Below, piece after piece: positions 24,394-45,845 of a DNA stretch of 64,000 bases (its first letter is position 1; every line of letters begins with the position of its first letter). The notes under the pieces were generated by a model. That model was not told the DNA's origin. It worked only from the letters and a program-made list of their open reading frames with translations, and did no database searches. The stretch comes from Halichondria panicea. Taxonomy: Eukaryota; Porifera; Demospongiae; Suberitida; Halichondriidae. The stretch lies in the NCBI RefSeq assembly GCF_963675165.1, contig NC_087387.1, positions 2,531,501 to 2,595,500 of the forward strand, read 5' to 3'. A program made the position numbers and the translations under genes.

Positions 24394-27300
24394 TTTTTTT
24401 TTTTGCACTCCATCTCGGGGCGTAAAACAGTAAACAAAAACAAAAACTAAAACTAAAGCAAACACAAAAGACAAAAAATAAAAAGAATTATAACAAGTAA
24501 GGTGTTCATTGTTGCAGCATTGATTCCACTGTAGCCAGCTCCGCAGCGATAATTGCCTTGCCGCGAGAAGATCTGGCTCCTCTTATTGCCTGGATCGAGG
24601 ATCTAAGCAGTGAATAGGAGAGGCGGCATCTTAGCCAGTTGAGGATTTTGCAGTACTGATTGCCCCATTTGTGCGAGAGCAGGGAAGCCAATCGTTTATA
24701 GAAGGTTGTGGCCTCTCTGCCCATCCCTCCAGTAGTGGACATTACCAAGGGTGTGAACGATGCATGTTCTATTTCTCGTACTCTCTGTTCATAGGATCTT
24801 TTCTTCTCTCTTTCATGTTTCTTGTAGCAAGCTGTTAGTGGGCCTTTGTTTGATGGGGCATGGGGATTGAACACTCTTACATCGAAGTAGGTCTTTTCCA
24901 GTCTGCCTCCCCATACCCCGTTTGCTGAGATGTCTAGACGAGCTCCCTCTTGAGTGTTGGCTGTAGCACACCAGAGTGTTTCGTCAGTAATTGGCTGCAG
25001 GTCCGGTTCTATGCGAACGTCGTTACATACTTCAGTGAGCAGGTCCGCGGTTAAGTCTCTTATCTCGTTGTGCCTAATAGTCGGAAAACCTCCTTTGGCA
25101 CACGAGAGAGCGTGTTCAGTAGAAAAGGCTTTGCCGCAGTCACAATTTGTTGGAGTGTTTGTTGGATTCCAGCCATATCTCAATGCTAGGGCATCTTGGA
25201 AAGCTCCCTTGTGTAGGGTAAAGCCATGTTCTGACAGTGGGAGTGCCGTCAGCCATGAGGAAGCTCCCTTCTCGCTGGCAAGATCCATTGCTCTTTGCAG
25301 AGTGTCTGGGAGAAGTTGATTTAGCTCAGTGGCTTTTAACTTGTTCTCATGGTTATTCAATCTCCTAACATCTTTCTTCTGGGCCAGTTGTGTGTCAAGA
25401 GTTTCCAATCTATAAGCATGGTCCTGCAATTGAATTCCATCAATGAGAGGCCCACAAATAGCTAGTGAGGATCGGAATTCCCTTTCTGCATGGAATGTTG
25501 ATGCCCAGTCCCCCTAGGCTGGCAGGTAGTGCATGTAGGGTTGTTTCGAGGTCATTTGGTGGTGGTCTCCCCGTAAGGGCTGGGATTAGGTTTGCTTGGA
25601 TACATTCGTCAAGCGGTTGTAACAGCTGACCAATGGCAGGCATTACTCTGCTCAGATAGGTCCATTTGCTCATTAATCCATGTGTTAGAGCCGCATATGA
25701 TGCGTGTGGTTGGGTTTTGGCAAACGAACTAAGGGTTGTGATATTTTCTGCCCATTTTGCCACTTTGGATTTCACATGTTCCTCCATGTACTTCTCTGTT
25801 CCAATGGCGGCTCCAAGATACGGTCTCCCCTCGGTCGTGATGTTTATCCCACTGTTTGCAATGGTAGATACCGAACACTGTGGATCTTTAACAACAAGCC
25901 AGGTTTTCGATGGGTTTGGGAAATAGCCAAATTTTGGTCCTTCCTCTCTCGGGGTGTCTCACCAGGTACTTAGTTGTTCTATCTGTCCGATAGCTGCAGA
26001 ATCATCTGCATACCACACTTGCTTACAATGGCCTTCCAGTTTTCTAATGAGGGGTATGGTTGCAAGGCCGTACATGGCCATTGCTAGAGGGTCCCCTTGT
26101 GTTGTTCCTCCTGTGATAGTAGAGTGTTTCCATCAACAAACAAATCTGTTGGTTGACGGTAAGTATTGATAAGAGCAGTTGCGATAGGAGGGCAGATTCT
26201 TCTTATGTTTTGTAGGTCTACTTGCCTATTTAGATAGTTAAAGGCGTTTGATGCATCAACGACTAACATGGCCTCATTTTCTCTCACTTCAAAGGTTGGT
26301 CTTGTCGCATGTACTGCTGCTTCTATACCTGACAGCTGCCCTCCACACAGCTGTTGGCAGCCACATGCTTGCTGGATGTCGTATTTCAGTAGCTAATCCT
26401 TCTTGCGGTGTCTCCAATCCCAATTGGGCGCACTCCTGGGTTTTTTGATAGGGCAATGAGACGGCATGCTAGTAGTGGTTTCATTGAGTTTGGGTCTACA
26501 TATGCAGAGCAGATTCTTTTGGCCACCCTTGCCAATGAATCGCAGAGATCACTTGAGGCCCCTTTGTAACTGGTGCAGAGCCTTCTCCACATGTGGGCAT
26601 CCAATCCAGAGGGACCTGCTGCCCCTCTTGTCTTAAGAGCACATGAACGGATGCTGTTGGAGGTGATCCCTTCGAATATTATCGGATGAGGTTCTTGTGG
26701 TTCATCTTCTGTGATACATTCCCTGTATGCTTCTTGGCCTTTAGGGTGCTTGCTGATGAGTATGTCTTTGACAGATTGTGAGGTTGGGTCGTTAGGATTT
26801 TCAAGATCATCAAGGTGAAGGATCAAGTTGCTTTCAGAGTTATTTAGCATATCCAGTGCCACCTTGCATTTTCCAGCAAACATCAAATTTGCGAAGGACC
26901 TGGCTGTATTTTCCTCGTGTTTGGGGTGTTTCTTGGGGAGTCTATTCTGAATGGCTTTGCCTTCATCCACCAGTTTGGAGAGATCCCCCATTCTCCAGAT
27001 TTCCATTCTTCTTTCTAGGCAAATCGTATGGTCCTTGTTTTTAGAAGTTTTGTGTGGTTTTTGCAGGAGAAGCAGTGGGAGGACAATTGTGGCCTTTAAA
27101 GCGATTGATTCCAGGGTAGATGACATACCAAATGCTAGGTACAGTCTTGCTAGCTCTCTTACGAATTCTTTCCCAGCTTTGTTCTGAGGTGGAATGAAGC
27201 TGTTCTTTCTCCAATGTACTACAACACGGTAAGCTTCTTCAAGAGATTGTGAGAAGTCAGTGGCACTAGATTCTCCCCATGTGAATGTAGGTGAACTCAT

Positions 27301-28042
27301 GGGTGTAAAACATGGTAGGGTAGGGCCTGGAGGGAATGCTGGAGGGCCATGAGAAGCTTGAGATGATGCTTAAGGAGAAGTTGGAGGGATTTGATTGCTT
27401 GGTGTAGCCAGGTTTGCACAGTTACCCAGTCTCTTAGGGAGGCAGTCAGAGCATTTTCTGTTTGCCTTTACACAGGCACAGCCCTTACAGAGACCAGTTC
27501 TGTTACATTTGCAACACACCATCTTAAATCCAACCGCACCGGTCAGAGTCTATATAAGAGAGACTCTCCGCTCAGTTTAGTTTTGCACCTTCTTTTTAGT
27601 CAATTGTATAGCTTCTACTCTTTGGAGTAGGCCAAAAGATAAAGTAAGTTGGGGCTACTATTCTTTTGAATAGGCCAACAAAAAAAATAAAAAAACAAAA
27701 CAAAATAAATAAATAAATAATAAAGAGGATAACCTCTCCCACTCAGTCTCAGTCTCTCAGCAGCTTTCAGTCTCTCAGGTTCTCAACAGTCTCTTTCAGG
27801 TCTCTTTCAGCAATCTCTTAGTCTCTCAGGTTTCTCAGCAGTCGATCTCTCAGGTCTCTCAGCTCAGCAATCTCTCAGTCTCAGTCTCTCAATCTCTCAG
27901 TCTCTCAGCAGTCTTTCTCCAAGTGCCGTTCCACACAGATGCTGCAAACACAAGGTGCGCTCTTATTAGAATTTCAGGTACTCAGCAGTCTCTTTCAGGT
28001 CTCTTTCAGCAATCCAATCCAATCCAATCCAATCCAATCCAA
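24394..28042 (-). mobile_element. Non-LTR-type retroelement inserted in the minisatellite (near full length)
   Basis: Minus-strand element with its poly(A) tail at 24394-24404 (T-run on plus). Its 5' end is near 28042, after a (CCAAT)n run at 28012-28040. Array sequence resumes at once on both sides. The 13-bp string TTACAGTGATTAC stands at both junctions, including the less common CAGTG variant, and is best read as a target duplication. The 5' region (27720-28010) is rich in TCTCAGTCTCTCAG repeats. Confidence 0.8.
24506..27515 (-). pseudogene. Reverse transcriptase polyprotein of the minisatellite-targeting element, frameshifted
   Basis: Read 5' to 3' on the minus strand: an N-terminal cysteine cluster (CCKCNRTGLCKGCACVKANR then CSDCLPKRLGNC, from about 27510), an in-frame stop near 27375, a long frame (26386-27300) ending AAGPSGLDAHMWRRL ... 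NPGVRPIGIGDTARRI, RT motif A (LVVDASNAFNYLNR near 26260), the catalytic YADD box (VWYADDSAA near 26005), and a C-terminal part (24506-25429) with CDCGKAFSTEHALSC, a possible zinc knuckle, and NPHAPSN...REIEHASFTPLV. At least three frame changes (near 26390, 26080 and 25435) make it non-functional. The lineage is a recurrent marine-invertebrate RT group that I cannot name with certainty; no apurinic endonuclease is evident. Confidence 0.8.
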
Positions 28043-29722
28043 TTACAGTGATTACACCCATTACGGTGATTACACTCATTACGGTGATTACACCCATTAC
28101 GGTGATTTCACTCATTACGATGATTACACCCATTACGGTGATTACACCCATTACGGTGATTACATACATTACGGTGATTACACCCATTACGGTGATTACA
28201 TACATTACGGTGATTACGGTGATTACACCCATTACATACATTACGGTGATTACATACATTACAGTGGTTACACCCATTACGGTGATTACATACATTACGG
28301 TGATTACACTCATTACGGTGATTACGATCATTACACCTATTACGGTGATTACACCCATTACGGTGATTACACTCATTACGATGATTACACCCATTACGGT
28401 GATTACACCCATTACGGTGATTACACTCATTACGGTGATTTCACTCATTACGATGATTACACCCATTACGGTTATTACACCCATTACAGTGATTACATAC
28501 ATTACGGTGATTACGGTGATTACACCCATTACATACATTACGGTGATTACATACCATTACGGTGATTACATACATTACGGTGATTACACCCATTACGGTG
28601 ATTACATACATTACGGTGATTACGGTGATTACACCCATTACATACATTACGGTGATTACATACATTACAGTGGTTACACCCATTACGGTGATTACATACA
28701 TTACGGTGATTACACTCATTACGGTGATTACGATCATTACACCTATTACGGTGATTACACCCATTACGGTGATTACACTCATTACGATGATTACACCCAT
28801 TACGGTGATTACACCCATTACGGTGATTACACTCATTACGGTGATTTCACTCATTACGATGATTACACCCATTACGGTTATTACACCCATTACGGTGATT
28901 ACATACATTACGGTGATTACGGTGATTACACCCATTACATACATTACGGTGATTACATACCATTACGGTGATTACATACATTACGGTGATTACACCCATT
29001 ACGGTGATTACATACATTACGGTGATTACGGTGATTACACCCATTACATACATTACGGTGATTACATACATTACAGTGGTTACACCCATTACGGTGATTA
29101 CATACATTACGGTGATTACACTCATTACGGTGATTACAATCATTACACCCATTACGGTGATTACACCCATTATGGTGATTACACTCATTACGATGATTAC
29201 ACCCATTACGGTGATTACACCCATTACGGTGATTACATACATTACGGTGATTACGGTGATTACACCCATTACATACATTACGGTGATTACATACATTACA
29301 GTGATTACACCCATTACGGTGATTACATACATTACGGTGATTACGGTGATTACGATCATTACACCCATTACAGTAATTACACCCATTACGGTGATTACAT
29401 ACATTACGGTGATTACGGTGATTACACCCATTACATACATTACGGTGATTGCACCCATTATGGTGATTACACCCATTACGGTGATTACATACATTACGGT
29501 GATTACACCCATTACGGTGATTACATACATTACGGTGATTACACCCATTACTATGATTACACTCATTACAGTGATTACACTCATTACAGTGATTACATGC
29601 ATTACGGTGATTACACTCATTACGGTGATTACACCCATTACGGTGATTACACTCATTACGGTGATTACACCCATTACGGTGATTACACTCATTACGATGA
29701 TTACACCCATTACGGTGATTAC
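28043..29722. repeat. 18-bp minisatellite, block 3
   Basis: The same unit, with two near-identical subsegments (about 28140-28555 and 28560-28965) repeated as a unit of about 410 bp, each ending in the variant ACATACCATTACGG. It ends at GTGATTAC followed by a T-run. Confidence 0.97.
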
Positions 29723-30656
29723 TTTTTTTTTTTTTTTTTTTTTTAATAAAAGTTACTCATGTAGGGTACTAATCTAGGCAAGACAAAATAATAAAGAGTA
29801 CAACAAGAAAAACAAAAACAAAAATTATACAAAAAGGAAAAATATACTTGTTAGTCCATTTGGCATAAGTGTGCCTCGGCCGACACCAAATCCATTGGTG
29901 GGATGGTCTTGATGGCACGACCACGGGAGGACCGGGAGCCTCGAACACATTGTATAGCAGATCTGAGCAGACTATATGATAGGGAGCATCTTAGCCAGTT
30001 TATGACCTGGTGGTATGGTTGGTCCCATTTCTCAGCTAGGAGGGAAGCCAATCTTTTGTAGAACACTGTTGCTTCTTTTCCTAGCCCCCCACTTGCGGAG
30101 AGCACTAAGGGGGTGAAGGACGCATGTTCCACCTCCCTCACTCTTTGCTCATAGGCTCTTTTCTTCTCTAGTTCGTGTTTTCTGAAGCACTGCTCCAGGC
30201 TCGTGTTCCTGTTCGATGGTGCGTGGGGGTTAAACACTCTGACATCTACAAAGGTTCTCTCCAGTCTTCCTCCCCAGAAGCCGTTTGCCGCGATGTCTAG
30301 TCGGGCGTTATCCGTCGTAATGGCGGTGCGTCTTGCCATGGTCTCCGAGGAGAGTGGTTGGAGATCCGGTTCCACACACACGTCATTGCAGACTTCCGTC
30401 ATTAGGGTGGCAGTTAGATCTCTGATCTCGTTGTGGCGTATTGACGGGAATCCACCTCTTGGGCAGGAGAGAGCATGTTCGATAGTGAAATTTGCACCAC
30501 AGACACAGTTTGTAGCAGTGTTTGGCGGACACCATCCATATCTCAGGGCCAGAGCGTCTACAAACGCGCCTTTGTGTAGGCAGAACCCATGCTCCTCCAG
30601 AGGCAACGTCGTCAACCAGCTTGAGGAGCCCTTTTCCTTTGCTAGATCCATGGCTG
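29723..30656 (-). mobile_element. Second retroelement in the minisatellite, 5'-truncated
   Basis: Its poly(A) tail (T-run 29723-29744) is joined to the array at exactly the same repeat register as the first element (after GTGATTAC). The 5' end is cut at about 30656, where GATGGTGATTAC array sequence resumes; GGTGATTAC is present at both junctions. Confidence 0.85.
29851..30651 (-). pseudogene. C-terminal domain of the minisatellite-targeting retroelement protein
   Basis: An uninterrupted frame of about 266 residues is clearly homologous to the C-terminal frame at 24506-25429 (shared SSWLT.LPL.EHGF.LHKGAF, CVCGANFTIEHALSCPRGGF, FNPHAPSN, VREVEHASFTPLV, WLRCSLSYSLLRSAIQ) but well diverged. The cysteine/histidine block may bind nucleic acid. 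The RT domain is absent through 5' truncation. Position 30651 is not a true start. Confidence 0.85.
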
Positions 30657-31055
30657 ATGGTGATTACACCCATTACTATGATTACACTCATTACGATGAT
30701 TACACCCATTACGGTGATTACACCCATTACGGTGATTACGGTGATTACACACATTACAGTGATTACACCCATTACGGTGATTACGGTGATTACACTCATT
30801 ACGGTGATTACGATCATTACACCCATTACGGTGATTACATACATTACGGTGATTACACCCATTACGGTGATTACATACATTACGGTGATTACACCCATTA
30901 CGGTGATTACATACATTACGGTGATTACACCCATTACGGTGATTACATACATTACGGTGATTACACCCATTACGGTGATTACATACATTACAGTGATTAC
31001 ACCCATTACGGTGATTACACCCATTACGGTGATTACACACATTACGGTGATTACA
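30657..31055. repeat. 18-bp minisatellite, block 4
   Basis: The same unit; alternating ACCC/ATAC halves give a regular 36-bp pattern over 30830-31000. The array fades out at ATTACACGATTCATGAC. Confidence 0.97.
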
Positions 31056-32116
31056 CGATTCATGACATCATTACAATGACATCACTGCTTTCTCCTAGTA
31101 CTTTCACTTTCTAGATACACTTTACATGAGCCCACTACCTTAATGCCAGCTAAGCCTGGATTGATTTAGTTTTTGTGAGAAACCTCGTAGAGAACTGAAC
31201 GCTGTGTGTGTCTGTATCTTGTGTGTTGTTTGGTTGTTATTGCTACCGTGAATAGCTATAGTCCTACCTCAGTAGTCCTATCTAGAGTGTTGTATCGGTG
31301 ACAATATACTACAGCCACGTGGAGCCCTGGAAAGAGACTCCACACTGGCTCTACTATGTACCTACTCCGCGGTTCCATCAGCCATTGCATATGTCAGCCT
31401 GGTGTCGTACTTGTAATACTCCAGGCCAGTGCATGTCACCCAGGTGCCGTATTTGTCGGTATAAGATTCTAAGCTTCTTTACTCACTCTGCTGTGATCCT
31501 ATATCTATATATGATTGTCCTCTCTGTAAATTACTTTTCATCGCCCTTCGTAGTTACTGCTATAAGTTTCCTATATACATACTATAGTACACATGCGCAA
31601 GCGAAGTATACGGTAGTGTGTTTACTTGGAATGCCATTACAACCCCTAGTAATTTTAGATTTTTTACAACAATCATGGTCGATCATTACCCACTCTTAAT
31701 TTTCCTGTGATTCTGGATTCTGCCTGCATGCAGCAAAACAAGATGTTTATCATGATAATTATGATGATTCAGTATGTGTGCATGTATATATAGTAGCTTT
31801 ATGTTGTGTATAGCTTTGGCATCTCCACCGATGCATCTGCACCCGTGTTGCTTTCATTAGTTTAGTCCCTGCTAATTGAATCGCTGATAATCAGCTTCGG
31901 GAATCCATGCTACTGCTTTTCATATTGATTTGTACAAACGTTGTGAGACACACATGTATTTACAGGTCTATCTACAGCTGCTGCATGATCGTAAGGGTTT
32001 AGTATACTTACGTGTTTTTAGTTGACGACATATCATCACGATCTGTTGTGTAACTGTTAATACATGCACTGTGTATTATAATTATCTTAATCCTCCATCC
32101 ACACATCACGGTATAG
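31056..32116. other. Upstream region of the Death-domain exon
   Basis: An open stretch ending at a GT donor at about 31460 encodes WCRTCNTPGQCMSPRCRICR and might be an upstream exon of the next gene. I could not join it with confidence. No other feature was seen. Confidence 0.3.
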
Positions 32117-32421
32117 GTCAACGTCCTAATATAGTACAGCTACGCAGTTTCAAATTGAATGACAATCGAGTTATTGATATTGTCACTGAAGTCGGATCGA
32201 ACTACAAAAAATTTGGAGAGCTTCTTCTGGAAAGTGAAACTGAAGTGAACATAATTGAAATGAGTAGCCACTATGACCCAAAGACTATTGTGGATAAAAT
32301 CCTGTGTGAATGGATAGCTGGTAAAGGAAGACATCCACTAACTTGGCAGACACTGGTGGATACTATTGAAGAATCTGACTTAAGAACTTTGGCGTCAGAT
32401 CTCCGAGGACACCTTTCATAA
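32117..32421 (+). CDS. Death-like-domain protein, last exon
   Basis: The exon follows an AG acceptor at 32115-32116 and runs to TAA at 32421 (about 101 residues). The segments VQLRSFKLNDNRVIDIVTEV, YKKFGELLLESETEVNII, IVDKILCEWIAGKGRHPLTW and LVDTIEESDLRTLASDLRGHL follow the six-helix Death/Death-like pattern: a helix-3 to helix-4 'I..I' region, then 'il..W..g.g...TW..Lv..l......LA..l'. Death domains mediate homotypic assembly in apoptosis and innate immune signalling; sponge genomes encode many. The rest of the protein is upstream and unresolved, so partners cannot be inferred. Confidence 0.7.
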
Positions 32422-33558
32422 GAAGAATTGTAACAGTTATTATATAATTATTATACCAAGGGCTTATACTATATAAAGAGAAGAGGGCATGCACCTCAGA
32501 CCCATCAAAATTCATAATTATCTGACAGTGTTAGTATCTAGTGGGAAAATGTACAGTGCCTTTAGTCTATAGAGTAAATAAACGCAATTTGGTACGTGTT
32601 AGTACATAAATGTAAATATTTTGAGATTGGAATATTTCTAAGAAAATATGATGATACCATTGTGTTGGTGAACAAATTATCTAAAACATATACAAAAATA
32701 TTTCCATGGCAACCAAAGGTGGTGGGTATGTGGTGGTTTATAAAACACCAACATTTTTCAATAGTGGACAATCGCTTAGCGATGGAAAAGACCAATTGTT
32801 TTCGGCTAAGGTATGGAACTTTGGCACAACATTCCTGAATAGTTTAGCTAACATATGCATGATTACGTATAGCTTACATAAGTACACATACTGATTAATA
32901 CTCAATTATGGGATATTTTAGGTGCCTTTTCGCTTAGCGATGGAACTCAAGCAAATTTGTCGGCTAAGGTCTAATTGTTTTTGCACATTAATTGTTAATA
33001 AATTTTCTATCTTTTGATACAAAAAAGTTGTCCTGCAATACTTTAGTTCCAGAGATATTTCATATTACACATATATTTTACGATCACCCCCATTTTTACC
33101 TAAAATGATTTCCCACTACAACAACTTTTGGGGAAATATTTTCAAATAAGGTTGTAGCTTATTTATTCACCTACACAATGGTATCAGCACAATTTCTTAG
33201 AAATGTTCCAATCTTGAGATACATTTAAGTACAACTACTCACTCTGTGGTTAAATTTACTCTCAAAGCTGAAGGCACTGTAGAGGAATCTATTTGGTGGT
33301 AGGAGGGGGTGTTTCATGGCAGCACCAATCAGATTGCAGAGTTCTTACAACCAGGACAGGAAATCAAATAACAAACAGCGCAGCAACACACACAGCCAAA
33401 CTGGTCTGCTGCATGGCCCATGAAAGGCCACTATAGATAGGGCGGAAAGGGATGTGTTCTTTTAATTCTAATTAGATCTATAAAAAAAACTATATAGATC
33501 TAGGTCTAGCTGATGAACGTACCCGGCTACAACTACAGCTACAAAGCACTCTGTTTGA
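32422..33558. other. Intergenic with a small dispersed duplication
   Basis: A segment containing CGCTTAGCGATGGA followed by TTCGGCTAAGGT occurs near 32771-32816 and 32932-32972. No gene was recognised before the kinase start. Confidence 0.45.
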
Positions 33559-42573
<9,015 letters not shown>

Positions 42574-43999
42574 CTGTGAGAAAATTTAATTCTTCGATTC
42601 GGTCCCTGCATTCATTTGACTGACATCAGCTTTAACAGTTAATTTCATAATTGCATTTTAAAACAGTTTTTTTGCACTATGATGTATATATATTTTTTCT
42701 TTGCTATGATAAATACAGTATAGATACAAATGTTTAAAGGAAGAAGGATTGGTACCGGAGTGGTGCACGTGATGCTTTCACATTGGATCTGCAAGTCACA
42801 GAGGAGGTCTGACACGAGTACCTCAATTAGGCTAAAATTGAGGTAATTAGTCACATGCAACAATGACTTTACTGTTGAATTTTGCACCTGACCAAGCCTA
42901 ATCGAGGTACTTGTACCTCCTCGGATCTGCAGTGTATAGTGGGGCCTCGAAAACTATTCGCCTTTCACCCTATAAATGGGGCTATTTTGTCGGGAACTCA
43001 CTCAAAATAAGAAAGTTGTGTTCCCTAGCTCGAGACATCAGCAATTTATAACAAGCCATGCATGCGCGTGCTAATGACTGACCACACCCAGTGAAAAGAG
43101 ATTTCCAAAGTTTTATATACTATTATTTTAACTTTTAAGCGTGCTGGTTAAAATTTATAGCTATACTACAATAGGTATAGATCCTTTAAATATAAGCAGA
43201 CTGGTTATTATATGCACTGTGTGTAGAAATATAGGCCATCAGCTTGGCCATAGACGGCCGGCCGCGCCCATCTATAGCTTTGGCTTGTGGAGACAGCCTC
43301 GAATGAATCACGGGGTAAAGTAGACTGATGTTACTCAAGGGATCTACATGCGTGAGCATGCATGCATACAATTATAGAGTTGTATATATAATTTATATAT
43401 ACCGGTTTCTCACATTGATAAATTGCGTATAATGAACAGTGAGTTGCATGCCCTTGGTTATACGATAGATAGAAAGGAAAAGGGATTGGGAACGAAGGTA
43501 TCATAAAAATGGGGGCATGAATACGAAATTTGCTGAGTCTGAAAATAGGCCGAGTTGCATGCCCCACCTATTCGGGTGAGGGCATGAATGCATGTGCTAT
43601 GATTTGAATCGTAAAAATACCCAGATTTTGTATATAGAATGGCAGGGTAGATCCAGGGGAGGGGAATATATCCTCCTTAATACCAAATTCTATCAGTTAT
43701 AGCGCTATAGCTAGCTACTTACGAAGCGTGATCCCTATATATACATAATAATTATAGTAAGATGTTCCTTCTCTCTATTTTTACGGTACATGATAAAAAA
43801 ATCATGCATGTGCAAGTGGCCATTACTACGTTTATATATATACACACACACAAGAATAATAGCTTTTATACGCGATGATTGGAGACCACACCTTCAAGTA
43901 TGCATGAGGTCAAATAAGTTTCCTGGACATGGGCAGTATGACTGTTATTAAAGCTAGATATTGCTAGATATTGCTCCATCATTCTATCATAGATACTAC
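42574..43999. other. Intergenic, no gene recognised
   Basis: AT-rich with CATGCATGCA runs. No coding segment or clear transposon end was found. Confidence 0.45.
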
Positions 44000-44059
44000 T
44001 AGCCTCGATTCCAGGCCGCTTGAACAAGGCCTTGTTCAAGCGGCCTGGAATCGAGGCTA
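44000..44059. mobile_element. Perfect 60-bp palindromic TAGCC MITE
   Basis: The 30-nt arm beginning TAGCCTCGATTCCAGGCCGC is followed directly by its exact complement, with no loop. The element is flanked by a perfect 9-bp duplication AGATACTAC at 43991-43999 and 44060-44068. It consists of nothing but two family ends. Confidence 0.9.
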
Positions 44060-44225
44060 AGATACTACATGTATACGATTCTATACTCTGCAAAATCATT
44101 AAAGTATTTCAAGACAGTGAACCAACCACCATCAGAGGACGAATCTGATCACACTCTACCGGGTAAAAATACTTTACAATAATTATAATAAGAATCCCTA
44201 AATAATTAAACTAATCGTCTATACT

Positions 44226-44939
44226 ATGGTTTCGATACAGAATGATGTTCTTGGTGATTGCACTAGCCTCGACGAGAGCCTTGGTAAGAACTTTGATGAG
44301 AACCTTGAGAACCGAGGAGATGTGGTCGACAAATCCATCGAAGCAATGTTCCTGCTGATACTCCATCACAGTTCTACTGTCGTTCGATATCGATCCCGGT
44401 ACTCGACCATCTGCTCAGAGATGAAATCTCGCTTCAGCGCCCATCAGAAAACAGCTCTACAAGGTCTCTCCATAGTTCCATCAATTATGGTGGGCCTCTT
44501 GGCAGAAGATTACAGCTCCAAAGTCAGCCAACTAGTTGACCTGTACAAGGATGATCTCCCATCACCAACCCGCATCGAGAGTGAGCTACACTGCTGGCAG
44601 ATGAAGTGGAAGCAATACTGTAAGGACCATGGAGATAGTAGCCTTCCACGAAGTCCTACTGTTACTCTCAAGCACGCCACGACCATGTTCCCCAATATCA
44701 GAGCCTTGGTTAGTATATTGTGCACTCTGCCTGTCACTAGCTGCTCAGCAGAGAGGTCTTTCAGTGGTCTAAAAAGAATTAAGACGGCAGTACGATCATC
44801 TATGACAACAGAACGACTAACTGGACTATCACTTCTACACATACACCGTGACATACCTGTAAATATTGATGTAGCTATAGATGAGTTTTGTAGGCGTCAT
44901 CCAAGAAGGATGCAGATGGTAGATCTGCTTGAAGATTGA
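44226..44939 (+). pseudogene. hAT-family transposase C-terminal fragment, frameshifted
   Basis: The frame ending at TGA 44939 carries EMKSRFSAHQKTALQGLS and the hAT dimerisation block FPNIRALVSILCTLPVTSCS then AERSFSGLKRIKTAVRS. A neighbouring frame just upstream reads HRSNVPADTPSQFYCRSI and ISIPVLDHLLR, the expected preceding sequence in hAT/THAP12-like proteins, so one frame change lies near 44420. The N-terminal zinc finger and most of the catalytic domain were not found. hAT transposases cut and paste DNA and give 8-bp target duplications; this copy is inactive. Confidence 0.8.
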
Positions 44940-45091
44940 TTGTCTTTGTCCTATTGTCAAAGGCGTGTTGTCATGCGCAGTAACACTAATGCAGGAGTGG
45001 CTTCCTGCACGGTGGGCGCGGCTTCCGGTGCGTGGGCGTACCCCAAATTTTTAGCGCTGTCGCGCGACCTGAGCACCCTCCTACCAGAGAT

Positions 45092-45845
45092 TCAAAAGAA
45101 AGGGGATTGGAAACGAAATTTTTACGAAATTTTTGCGTGAAGCATTCCGCGTTATAGGGCGTGGCTAAAACTACAAAGGATTATAGTCAGCATGCTCATT
45201 ACCTGTCTTGACTGCTCTACATACATAGAAACAGTGAAATTGATCATTTTTAATGTTGATTTTTCTAAAAAGTAAAGAGAATTTAGCTCTAAAAAGTCGA
45301 CTAAGCCATGCAGCCACTATTACTAGACAAATAAATGCTATGCAAGAAGAAATAGCCTTTACTATGAAGTCGTAGGAGGGACAGGCCTGTGGTGTGTCTA
45401 AAAGTATACTAAAGCAGTTTGAAGGACTATACTGCAAACGTTTATGAACAGTACAGCTTATTTATAGCATGAAGCCATTCTATGTAGCACTTAGATACAT
45501 AATAACCAAGTCAAGCAGTGTCCTTTGCTGTTTTGACTTCACAGGAGGGACAGAGAAAAGTTGACATAGAGTAATTCAACTTTCAAGCTAAACTCAAAAA
45601 AATTGGAAACAGAGTAAAGACAACGGACTTAGAGCTGTCAGTGGTATAAGCTTACTTCTCTCAAGTATCTCCCAGGCCCTGAGTGATCTCTAGTGGATAG
45701 GAGAGCTAGAAACCAGGGATACAAAACCGTAGCGCAGTCCTCCATGTAATTATTTGCGAGCGCAATAATTACACGGAGTGCTTCACCGGATGTCAGTCCT
45801 TTTACATAGGGCGTGGGCGGTCGTTTCCAATCCCCTTTCTTTTGA
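45092..45845. mobile_element. MITE family C, copy 1
   Basis: Inverted 25-bp ends (TCAAAAGAAAGGGGATTGGA then AACGA) at 45092-45116 and 45821-45845. The interior is non-coding. Much of it recurs in reverse at 47099-48591. No clear target duplication was found. Confidence 0.75.

Noticed and set aside
16841-31055. Very long open frames on both strands (up to about 670 codons) in the minisatellite
   Set aside because: They arise because the 18-bp unit is a multiple of three and free of stops. The translations are pure repeats (for example MGVITV or YTHYGD), all frames are open at once, and there is no start context, splice structure or domain.
31298-31699. Upstream exon of the Death-domain gene with a Cys-rich motif
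   Set aside because: A donor is visible near 31460 but no acceptor-donor chain linking it to 32117 could be supported.
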